Shown here piece by piece: positions 1 to 5,936 of a DNA stretch of 8,593 nucleotides. The stretch lies in assembly GCF_001602625.1 (NCBI RefSeq), contig NZ_LECR01000068.1, positions 1,439-10,031 of the forward strand. The letters run 5' to 3'. Numbering within the stretch: position 1 is the first letter of the stretch; each line of letters starts with the position of its first letter. A program made the position numbers and the translations under genes. The notes below the pieces were generated by a model that was not told the origin of the DNA, ran no database searches, and worked only from the letters and a program-made list of their open reading frames with translations. This DNA comes from Sodalis-like endosymbiont of Proechinophthirus fluctus. Its GTDB lineage: Bacteria > Pseudomonadota > Gammaproteobacteria > Enterobacterales > Enterobacteriaceae.

Positions 1-444
1 ACTTTCCTAGCAAAACTCAGATGCTTGACATCCTTATCGAATTTATCAAGGATAGGCTAATTAACCGAATTAATTTTATCCTATAAGATGAGAAAGAGAC
101 TCTGAATCGGCTTCGTCTAATATTATTACTGTTTTGGCTTCGCTGAACGAAATCTAGGGCTCGCGCGCATTATGAGCGGCCACGCGCTAGCGTTTGAACA
201 AAACTGACTTCAGCGGAGAATAAATTAGTTGTATGAGCATATCGAAGTACAACTGCGCCAGGTATTGCACGAGCACAAACTACGCGAAGGGGAAGCGATT
301 GAGCTGGATGAGTCGCTGCTCGCCAGCCAACTGCTGGCCTTTTGCGAAGACATGCTGTCGCGCTTTGTGCGTACTGAATTTAAATACCGGCCCACGCAGG
401 AGTTCGAGGTGCGCTAGCCACTTCTGGTAACGCAGTTGCACTGG
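1..444 (+). pseudogene. slmA: slmA pseudogene (nucleoid occlusion factor SlmA, TetR family), 5' end outside window
   Basis: SlmA is a TetR-family DNA-binding protein that blocks FtsZ ring assembly over the nucleoid. The readable product starts at FPSKTQMLDILIEFI, matching E. coli SlmA from about residue 52, so the helix-turn-helix lies upstream of the window. Later matches are GFAERNLGLARI, SGHALAFEQN, [31 protein letters not shown] and [10 protein letters not shown], close to the SlmA C-terminus. The frame is broken by TAA at 84-86, a one-base frameshift near 135, TGA at 205-207, TAG at 226-228 and TAG at 415-417 (a Trp codon in the family). After the last stop, PLLVTQL still matches the E. 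coli ending WPLIAAQLQ, so the original stop was probably near 442-444. Only 229-417 remains open, too little to be functional. It converges with pyrE, as in E. coli. Assignment is firm; the exact 3' end is estimated. Confidence 0.9.
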
Positions 445-542
445 GTTGCCGCGGCGCGGTGGATAACAGCGCTACACTGCTTGTCAACGTGAGTGCTTCA
501 CTGCCCGGCATTAAAGTGGGACGCCCATCTCACCCGTCCATC

Positions 543-1129
543 CTATATGCCATATTGTTGCTGATAAGCGATCAAATCTGTCAACGTTATGATAGCAAGA
601 GCCTTGTAATGATAATCCCACTCCACTTCCTGAATAGCAGAAATCTCACTACTCCTTTTTTCCTACCGGTCTAGCGAAATAATCACCCGGCAAGCGTTGC
701 CTAGTGGGCGGTAATAATGGCCATTGACTCGCGGATAGCGGTGCCTGCAGCAATAACGTCATCGATCAGCATCACTTTACCCTGGAGCGGAATACTGACC
801 AGCGTTCCGCCTTCACCATTATCCTTAGCTTCCTTACGGTTAAAACAATAAGGGATGTCCCGTTGATACTACTCTGCCAGCGACACCGTAGTGGCGGTCG
901 CAATCGGGATGCCTTTTCAGGCCCGAATAATAGATCGAATGGCATGGCTGAATTCACCAACGCTGCGGCATATAAACCCGCCTCAAAAATGCCAGATCTC
1001 GCCCGGTATTAAATAAACCGGCATTAAAGAAATAAGGTTGATACGTCCTGATTTAAGCGTAAGTTTGCCGAATTTTAATATCTATTTATTTAACGTATAC
1101 TCGATAAATTTATGTTGGTATTCTTTCAC
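543..1129 (-). pseudogene. pyrE: pyrE pseudogene (orotate phosphoribosyltransferase)
   Basis: PyrE joins orotate to PRPP to make OMP in de novo pyrimidine synthesis. Read on the minus strand, the family is recognisable from end to end: [77 protein letters not shown], the PRPP-binding loop [17 protein letters not shown] (about 724-774), ATLAG, VIISLDR, EISAIQEVEWDY and IITLTDLIAY. In-frame TAG stops lie at 1082-1084, 869-871, 701-703 and 663-665. Frameshifts fall near 1027, 990, 915 and 675. The start codon has become GTG (1127-1129), still 8 bases after a good AAGGAG ribosome site. The C-terminus reads AYQQQYGI then stop, about 20 residues shorter than E. coli PyrE. The gene cannot make active enzyme. 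It normally follows rph directly, but here about 2.15 kb intervenes. Confidence 0.95.
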
Positions 1130-1137
1130 GGACTGTA

Positions 1138-1144
1138 ACTCCTT
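1138..1144 (-). promoter_or_regulatory. Preserved Shine-Dalgarno site of the dead pyrE
   Basis: The minus strand reads AAGGAGT eight bases before the GTG at 1127-1129, where the PyrE reading (KEYQHKF) begins. It fixes the original start of pyrE and suggests that the initiation codon drifted from ATG to GTG. Confidence 0.65.
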
Positions 1145-1741
1145 ACCATTGGGTTGGACAAGCTGTGGAGCACAGTATTTGAAAGGTATCAGAGATGGAA
1201 CGATAATAAAGTGCCTGTTACCAAGTGCCGGTATTAAAATAGCCCGGCTCTCGTTTCCATAACTATACTGTTACAGCGTCGCATTGCTAATACCGATAAG
1301 AGAGTTAGCCAGCGCGCAGGGTATAAATGTGTGATAACAGCAGAGTCTATAAAAATCTTATGCCCTCTCTCTAAGCTAAACTATTATACAATAGGTGGAT
1401 TTTAAAGTGCCTGAAGTTGTCGCGCGCAACGCGGGAGAGGATATCGACGCTGCTTCTTTATCAGGATAAATCCGTAATATGTAATTGACTAAGGCTAGTA
1501 CATCACTTTTCTTCATCATACGTCGTTATCATACGCCGTTAACACTTTATCAAAAGTTATGGGTAATAAATTATTATCTATAATTGTTTTTGTAAACTCC
1601 TTTGTATCTCTATCAGGAGCAGATTTATAGCAATAGCTAAGCGTTTCAAACTGCTTGCAATAGTGATTTTATTTAATGTAATCCTAATAAAAATTAATAG
1701 GATATCACAACATCAACAATATCATTCAATCCATCAATATC

Positions 1742-1762
1742 ATTGGATTTTTTCTATCCAAT
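1742..1762. repeat. Perfect 7-bp inverted repeat (hairpin)
   Basis: ATTGGAT (1742-1748) and ATCCAAT (1756-1762) are exact reverse complements around a T-rich 7-base loop. Just upstream, CAATATCATT occurs twice (about 1718 and 1735) as short direct repeats. No coding context; may be chance in AT-rich DNA. Confidence 0.4.
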
Positions 1763-1993
1763 TTAATACAACCAACTTTACCATCTCAAAGTAATCAATT
1801 TCTGCGATAGTAATTGTCTCGTGTATTTTTCTTTTAAATAGCGTCGCTATCCCTTAGACTGATTCATGTTCCAAATATATCTGGAACCATTTATAGAGGT
1901 TATTAAGAATTTATTTTTCCTTTACTTTTCCTACTATATATGGAATAAGATATCATTCATATTCGGATCACTAGGAATAATTTTTAATGTTTC

Positions 1994-2656
1994 TTAAATA
2001 TTATCAGTATTATTACTGTCTATTGACTTTCTTTTTCCATCGGATCCCAATGCACGTTTTCCAGTGAAATCCGTCGTACCGTCGGCCTTCGCTTCACCTC
2101 ATGCCAGCATGAGTGTTCTGAACAAGGCCGGTAGATCTTCGTTACTAGTGCTCTCGTCCACTGACGCTGTCTTGTTAGGCGATATGGTAGTATCCTTCCA
2201 TTTTTTAAATCCTCTGCGCTCTTGCTCTTTAACTTCTTGATTGTAAAAATAGCTTAATATATTCTCTAAGCTGCATCTTGTCGTCAGCAGTCAACTTCGC
2301 CAACTCATTAATAAGTTCTCTCAGTGCTTTTTTCGGTTGTGACTCAATGCTGGCAAAGTTATCCGGCTTTACTGGCGTTAACTTAGCGATAGTCATATGA
2401 ACAATCGTCACCACATCATCGTCGGTATGTTCGCTGCTAACGAGTTTCTGATAACCCATGTTGCCGATTACGCTTTTACACAGTTTCTTATCTTTCGCAT
2501 GGAAAAATAAAGACATCGTGGAATCGACACTCCTAGCCGCAAACATAATCCGTTTACTTATCATTTCGATATTACTCTTCAAAAGAACATATTTGAACAA
2601 AAATAATTTAACTTTTTTAACTCCAATAATAATGTCACCTATCTGATCTTTTTTCT
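1994..2656 (-). pseudogene. Frameshifted remnant of an unrecognised protein gene
   Basis: I do not recognise this protein. On the minus strand the frame is open from a TAG near 2656 down to 2229, about 140 codons with no ATG near its upstream end (a TTG lies at 2600). It encodes a mixed, then helical and charged stretch that includes QPKKALRELINELAKL and ADDKMQLREYIKLFL. It ends in a frameshift near 2245. The shifted frame continues in coding-like fashion (YFYNQEVKEQERRGFKKWKD, then a hydrophilic Ser/Thr/Asp/Lys-rich tail) to a TAA at 1994-1996, with one TGA after LMLA near 2110. Together the pieces suggest one protein of about 200-220 residues with a basic, disordered C-terminal tail. The patch at about 2040-2420 is clearly GC-richer than its surroundings, as expected of former coding DNA. 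It lies inside the rph-pyrE operon interval, where E. coli has no gene, so it is probably acquired or lineage-specific. Joining the two frames is inference. Confidence 0.5.
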
Positions 2657-2727
2657 ATAGGTATTATTACAGTATGCTATACTAGCATAGGTCCTCCATT
2701 TTATTATAGATTACCACACCTATCTTA

Positions 2728-2753
2728 ATTTCTCTGAGGTCACTCAGAGAAAT
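2728..2753. repeat. Perfect 11-bp inverted repeat, terminator-like hairpin
   Basis: ATTTCTCTGAG (2728-2738) and CTCAGAGAAAT (2743-2753) are exact reverse complements around a GTCA tetraloop. A stem this long with a tetraloop could fold as RNA from either strand and might be the terminator of a lost gene. There is no clear run of T after it on either strand, so termination is unproven. Confidence 0.6.
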
Positions 2754-2897
2754 ATATTATCTTTGCTATTTTAATTCTATCATAAATTTTAATTCATGGA
2801 TAATTTTGCCTACCTATACAATTCCAACTTTTTATAGATATAATACCATTCTGCTCACGTATATAACGCAAGGATTGACTAGTCGGATGGATAGAGA

Positions 2898-2970
2898 ATG
2901 TAGAAGATATATTATAATGGTTCATGGCCTGCTTCTTATTTATTTATAGTCAGCTATAATATATCTACAT
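2898..2970. repeat. Long imperfect inverted repeat flanking 38 bp
   Basis: The left arm at 2898-2916 reads ATGTAGAAGATATATTATA. The right arm at 2955-2970 is the reverse complement of ATGTAGATATATTATA, so the arms match except for a few extra bases on the left. The 38 bp between them encode nothing recognisable. It could be the ends of a small decayed element or simply AT-rich drift. Confidence 0.45.
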
Positions 2971-3027
2971 GATTTTATCTATAATATAAAAACGTTACCT
3001 GAAAATTATGCTTTTGTCATCATTAGG

Positions 3028-3057
3028 AGTTTATAATAATGATAGTTATTATAAACT
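3028..3057. repeat. Perfect 12-bp AT-rich inverted repeat
   Basis: AGTTTATAATAA (3028-3039) and TTATTATAAACT (3046-3057) are exact reverse complements around the loop TGATAG. The arms are almost all A/T. It could be a cruciform-forming or protein-binding dyad; no T-tract of the terminator type follows. Confidence 0.6.
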
Positions 3058-3195
3058 ATAATCAAAAATGCCTTTAAAAAAAAGTTAATTAAATTAATGA
3101 CTTAATGATTAATTAAAATAGATTATCAAAAGTTTCTTAGCGTTATATTCTATAATACAAATTGGTATTGAATAAACTTATCATACCAGCAACGA

Positions 3196-3210
3196 TTGGC
3201 TTATCGCCAA
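3196..3210 (-). other. Small hairpin 3' of rph (5-bp stem)
   Basis: TTGGC (3196-3200) and GCCAA (3206-3210) pair around a 5-base loop. On the minus strand this is about 70 bases after the rph stop and follows the hairpin at 3223-3239. No T-tract follows. In E. coli the rph-pyrE gap holds the pyrE attenuator, so this pair of hairpins could be its relic; that is inference. Confidence 0.3.
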
Positions 3211-3222
3211 CCAAAATTTCTC

Positions 3223-3239
3223 AGGCAATTTCATTGCCT
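3223..3239 (-). terminator. Hairpin 3' of rph, possible terminator or attenuator relic
   Basis: AGGCAAT (3223-3229) and ATTGCCT (3233-3239) form a perfect 7-bp stem with a 3-base loop, starting about 40 bases after the rph stop on the minus strand. The bases that follow on that strand (GAGAAATTTTGG) have only a short T4 tract, so intrinsic termination would be weak. It lies where the pyrE attenuator sits in enterobacteria. Confidence 0.4.
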
Positions 3240-3280
3240 AGGAGATATCGCAGGGATAAAATACCAACAGGCGTCGTGAA

Positions 3281-4000
3281 TCAATATTCCACCAGCGCGG
3301 CTTTTTGCGCCTGGATCAAGCTACTAATGCCGCCGCGCGCCAATTTGAGCAGCGTAATAAGCTCCTGCTGACTGAAAGGCTTACCTTCAGCGGTTCCCTG
3401 CACCTCAATCATGCGACCGTCTTCCATCATCACTACGTTCATATCGGTTTCAGCGACTGAATCTTCCACATATTCCAAATCACACACCACCTCACCGGCC
3501 ACGATACCGACGGAAATCGCCGCGACGAATCCTTTCATCGGGTTGGTCTTCAACTGACCTTTTTTCTGCATGCTGGCCAGGGCGTCAGCCAGTGCCACGC
3601 ACGCACCGGTAATAGACGCGGTGCGGGTGCCGCCGTCAGCCTGTAGAACATCGCAATCCAGAGTAATGGTATATTCACCTAATTTGCTTAAATCCACCGC
3701 CGCGCGCAGCGAGCGAGAGATAAGACGCTGGATTTCCAGGGTGCGGCCGCCTTGCTTGCCTTTCGTCGCCTCGCGGGGACTGCGGATATGTGTCGCTCGC
3801 GGTAGCATACCGTATTCGGCGGTAATCCATCCCTGCCCCTGCCCCTTAAGAAAACGCGGCACACCCTCTTCCACCGACGCGGTACACAGCACACGGGTTT
3901 CGCCGAATGCTACCAGCACCGAACCTTCCGCGTATTGTGTAAAATGGCGGGTAATAGTTACTGGACGTACTTGCTGTACGCTTCTGCCTGCTGGGCGCAT
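3281..4000 (-). CDS. rph: Ribonuclease PH (tRNA nucleotidyltransferase)
   Basis: RNase PH is a hexameric, phosphate-dependent 3'-to-5' exoribonuclease that trims the 3' ends of tRNA precursors and helps degrade structured RNA in the cytoplasm. The product is 239 residues, against 238 in full-length enterobacterial Rph, and matches it throughout: MRPAGRS at the start, [19 protein letters not shown] (50-68), [13 protein letters not shown] (82-94) with Arg86, the phosphate-binding [11 protein letters not shown] (123-133) with Thr125-Arg126, NPMKG (153-157), the acidic [18 protein letters not shown] (173-190), and IEVQGTAEG (198-206). ATG at 4000 is chosen because it gives the family N-terminus and has GGAG 8 bases upstream. 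An in-frame ATG seven codons earlier (4021) adds residues with no family counterpart. There is no stop or frameshift, so it looks functional; pyrE, its usual partner downstream, is dead. It is divergent from yicC. Confidence 0.97.
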   Translation of the reverse strand: MRPAGRSVQQVRPVTITRHFTQYAEGSVLVAFGETRVLCTASVEEGVPRFLKGQGQGWITAEYGMLPRATHIRSPREATKGKQGGRTLEIQRLISRSLRAAVDLSKLGEYTITLDCDVLQADGGTRTASITGACVALADALASMQKKGQLKTNPMKGFVAAISVGIVAGEVVCDLEYVEDSVAETDMNVVMMEDGRMIEVQGTAEGKPFSQQELITLLKLARGGISSLIQAQKAALVEY

Positions 4001-4008
4001 AGGGATAT

Positions 4009-4012
4009 CTCC
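4009..4012 (-). promoter_or_regulatory. rph ribosome-binding site that decides the start
   Basis: The minus strand reads CCGGAGATATCCCT directly before the ATG at 4000, placing GGAG 8 bases from it. This supports 4000 over the upstream in-frame ATG at 4021. Confidence 0.6.
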
Positions 4013-4039
4013 GGCTCGCAAATCATGGGTTGGCTGTGC

Positions 4040-4068
4040 ATTATACGGACTTCCCCGCCTAATGCCTA
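4040..4068 (-). promoter_or_regulatory. Predicted sigma-70 promoter of rph
   Basis: On the minus strand a perfect TATAAT lies at 4040-4045 and TAGGCA (four of six matches to TTGACA) at 4063-4068, separated by the ideal 17 bases. Transcription would start near 4033, giving a leader of about 33 bases before the rph ATG. This is the best-formed promoter in the window. Confidence 0.6.
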
Positions 4069-4089
4069 TCTTGTCTACCGATGCGGGGC

Positions 4090-4095
4090 TATAAT
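4090..4095 (+). promoter_or_regulatory. Predicted -10 box of yicC
   Basis: A perfect TATAAT lies 31 bases before the yicC ATG, which would give a leader of about 25 bases. No good -35 is found at 16-18 bases; TTGTCT at 4071-4076 is only 13 bases away. The promoter may be weak or activator-assisted. It stands back to back with the rph promoter about 45 bp away. Confidence 0.45.
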
Positions 4096-4126
4096 CGCAG
4101 CAACTTCCTAATAAACGGATACGCCT

Positions 4127-4990
4127 ATGATCCGCAGTATGACCGCCTTCGCCCAGCGTGAAATTAAGGGCACTTGGGGCACTGCCGCCTGGGAGCTGCG
4201 CTCCGTTAATCAGCGCTATCTAGAAACCTACATACGTCTGCCGGAACAATTCCGCGGTCTGGAGCCCGCCATTCGCGAGCGCATCCGCCTACACCTCACC
4301 CGAGGAAAAGTGGAATGTAATCTGCGCTTCGACATGAATCCTGACGTGCAAAGTGCACTGATCCTCAATGAAAAACTCGCTAAACAACTAGTGGAAGCTG
4401 CGCAGTGGGTGAAAATGCAAAGCGATGAAGGTGAGATCGACCCGCTAGCCATTTTGCGCTGGCCTGGCGTCATGACCACGGCGGAGCGGGATTTGGACAC
4501 CATCAGTGCCGAATTACTCTCCGGACTGGACGCTACCCTAAACGGCTTTATCAGTGTCCGAGAAACCGAAGGCAACGCGCTCAAGACATTGATAGAAAAA
4601 AGGCTAGAGGGCGTCAGCGCTGAAGTAGCCAACGTGCGCCAGCAAATGCCGGCGGTGCTAGTCTGGCAGCGTGAAAGACTGCTTAGAAAACTTGAGGAGG
4701 CCCAGGTGCAGATGGACGGTAATCGTTTGGAGCAGGAACTGGTAATGCTGGCGCAACGGATAGACGTCGCGGAGGAGCTGGATCGCCTCAACGCTCATGT
4801 TAAAGAGACCTACCAGATTTTGACAAAAAAAGAGGCAGTAGGCCGCCGGCTGGATTTTATGATGCAGGAATTTAACCGCGAGTCGAACACGCTGGCATCG
4901 AAATCCATTAACGAAAGCGTGACGGCATCCGCCATTGAATTGAAGGTATTGATTGAACAAATGCGCGAGCAGATACAAAACATCGAGTAA
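4127..4990 (+). CDS. yicC: YicC family endoribonuclease
   Basis: YicC is a conserved cytoplasmic protein of the YicC/YloC family. E. coli YicC has been reported as an endoribonuclease that promotes decay of the small RNA RyhB. The product is 287 residues, the E. coli length, and aligns end to end: [15 protein letters not shown] at the start, [20 protein letters not shown] (22-41), [11 protein letters not shown] (57-67), [11 protein letters not shown] (79-89), LRWPGVM (110-116), the helical [17 protein letters not shown] (179-195), and the C-terminal family signature within 239-260 ([12 protein letters not shown], then [10 protein letters not shown]). It ends with [12 protein letters not shown]. 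The N-terminal YicC-like half and C-terminal DUF1732-type half are both complete. ATG at 4127 has CGGA 7 bases upstream. It is divergent from rph as in E. coli and is followed by a hairpin at 5021. No defects are seen, so it is likely under selection. The exact physiological target in this organism is unknown. Confidence 0.96.
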   Translation: MIRSMTAFAQREIKGTWGTAAWELRSVNQRYLETYIRLPEQFRGLEPAIRERIRLHLTRGKVECNLRFDMNPDVQSALILNEKLAKQLVEAAQWVKMQSDEGEIDPLAILRWPGVMTTAERDLDTISAELLSGLDATLNGFISVRETEGNALKTLIEKRLEGVSAEVANVRQQMPAVLVWQRERLLRKLEEAQVQMDGNRLEQELVMLAQRIDVAEELDRLNAHVKETYQILTKKEAVGRRLDFMMQEFNRESNTLASKSINESVTASAIELKVLIEQMREQIQNIE

Positions 4991-5020
4991 TTTCCGCACC
5001 GGTGTATTAACTATACAACC

Positions 5021-5040
5021 ACGCCCTTTTTCTAGGGCGT
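5021..5040 (+). terminator. Terminator-like hairpin after yicC
   Basis: ACGCCCT (5021-5027) and AGGGCGT (5034-5040) form a perfect, GC-rich 7-bp stem with a 6-base TTTTCT loop, 30 bases after the yicC stop. The following bases (ATATAGTGCT) lack a proper T-tract, which may have eroded. Confidence 0.5.
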
Positions 5041-5228
5041 ATATAGTGCTACTCTTCTGGGCAATCCGACCTGTCATTGGCCGATACTCGCTTCTCGACC
5101 GAATAAACCCGAAGAAAAGTAGTAAAGGCGGCCATTCAATCGCCGAACATCAACGTCAATGGCCCGACGGAATCCAACCGTCGTAGTGAATTTTGTTTTT
5201 CCTATTTCAACGTTTTTGGCCTAGATGA
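5041..5228. other. GC-richer patch downstream of yicC, probable eroded gene, unassigned
   Basis: The stretch from about 5041 to 5190 is clearly less AT-rich than the DNA after it, as for the other decayed genes here. No frame on either strand gives a recognisable family. The hairpin at 5165-5183 with a following T-rich tract closes the patch on the plus strand. Confidence 0.35.
5165..5200 (+). terminator. Possible rho-independent terminator
   Basis: CGACGG (5165-5170) and CCGTCG (5178-5183) form a perfect 6-bp GC-rich stem with a 7-base loop, and TTTTGTTTTT follows at 5191-5200. The 7-base gap before the T-rich tract is longer than usual. It may have ended a gene that has since decayed. Confidence 0.4.
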
Positions 5229-5272
5229 CACAGATCTTTATGGCATGCGTCACACTCCATAAAAGATCTGTG
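5229..5272. repeat. Imperfect inverted repeat, about 15-bp arms
   Basis: CACAGATCTTTATGG (5229-5243) pairs with CCATAAAAGATCTGTG (5257-5272), with one bulged base and a 13-base loop. Each arm contains an AGATCT. No gene edge is recognisable beside it; it could be a relic hairpin or an element end. Confidence 0.5.
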
Positions 5273-5898
5273 AGGTTACATTGTCTATGGCAGGTGGATG
5301 AATGTTTATCTAGTGACCACCTTAAACGTAAGGTTCCTAACCGGGAAGTATTGCGATTTCCTTTGAGACTGTTTTTGCTATGGTCAATATTACCTGAATG
5401 TACTCTACATGAAGAAATAAATAAAAAAGAGAGAAAACTGTAGCAGTAGAAACTTAATGCGGTAACCATCTTGAGTAACGAGTAATAATTATAATTAATC
5501 TAGCGCAATTGCCTCCTAATGTAATCTCCAGCAAGAACTACGCCGCCTACCTAATAATGCCGAGCGGGACGAAAGCCGCCTACAGAGATGATCGTAATCC
5601 ATCACCTCACTGCGCTTCCAGGCCTACTGCTTCCTGGCACTACGCTTTACCTTCCTGTAGGTATTCCCCTCTGAGGTTATTCTCATCTACAATGATGACG
5701 TAATATAAAAATGTTCGTTAATATTCCCGTCTTCTCTCCTCAAAGAAATTTGCTATTTTCCGAAGGCAGCAGGAAGAGTATGGTCTGCGGATCGTTAAGC
5801 ATCCTCTTGCGCTTTATCGGATGGACGCCCCGCCAGATTATGTATAAAGATATTTCCACATAGAATGTGTATTCATTAATATTTCAACCAGGACTAGT
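5273..5898. other. Decayed DNA with two GC-richer patches, no supported gene
   Basis: Patches at about 5505-5700 and 5755-5850 are GC-richer than the rest and are probably old coding sequence, but none of the six frames matched a family I know. The plus frame at about 5760-5845 reads EEYGLRIVKHPLALYRMDAPP before a stop; I could not assign it. The short open frames near 5225-5470 look incidental. Confidence 0.4.
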
Positions 5899-5936
5899 TG
5901 ATTTTCTCGTTATTCTTAATAAAAACAAGAAAATCA
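5899..5936. repeat. Inverted repeat, 13-bp arms with one mismatch
   Basis: TGATTTTCTCGTT (5899-5911) and AACAAGAAAATCA (5924-5936) are reverse complements except for one position, around a 12-base AT-rich loop. A T-run (TTTCTTTTTTT) appears about 35 bases later, too far to form a standard terminator with it. Confidence 0.5.

Larger units (their letters stand above)
1130..1993. other. AT-rich spacer between pyrE and the 1994-2656 remnant, no supported gene
   Basis: Both strands are full of stops and the DNA is very AT-rich, especially from about 1500. No protein family, RNA gene or transposon end is recognisable. A slightly GC-richer patch at about 1405-1470 reads VPEVVARNAGEDIDAASLSG and then a stop on the plus strand, which might be a scrap of an older gene but is too short to assign. 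Near 1227-1248 there is a weak GCCGG/CCGGC pair with a 12-base loop. It lies where the leader of pyrE would be, but no T-tract follows on the minus strand. Confidence 0.6.
2657..3280. other. AT-rich, palindrome-dense spacer downstream of rph, no supported gene
   Basis: No reading frame here looks coding on either strand. The stretch is extremely AT-rich and holds an unusual density of inverted repeats: 2728-2753, 2898-2970, 3028-3057, 3196-3210 and 3223-3239, listed separately. The last two lie just 3' of rph on the minus strand. No RNA gene or mobile-element ends are recognisable. Confidence 0.6.

Noticed and set aside
772..960. 62-codon minus-strand open frame starting [14 protein letters not shown]
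   Set aside because: Its first residues are PyrE in frame, but the rest is the wrong frame; it is part of the pyrE pseudogene, not a separate gene.
3979..4021. Upstream ATG for rph at 4021
   Set aside because: Its seven extra residues have no counterpart in RNase PH, while ATG 4000 has GGAG at the right distance and the MRPAGRS family start.
3570..4094. 174-codon plus-strand open frame
   Set aside because: It is the antisense of rph, whose minus-strand product is an unmistakable RNase PH.
4228..4791. 187-codon minus-strand open frame
   Set aside because: It is the antisense of yicC; Ser/Arg-rich composition is typical of a shadow frame.
4658..5077. 139-codon minus-strand open frame over the 3' end of yicC
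   Set aside because: Mostly antisense to the well-matched YicC C-terminus; no family resemblance or ribosome site.
5225..5469. Overlapping open frames of 72-82 codons on both strands
   Set aside because: The two strands are equally open, neither shows a known motif, and an inverted repeat lies inside the start of the region.
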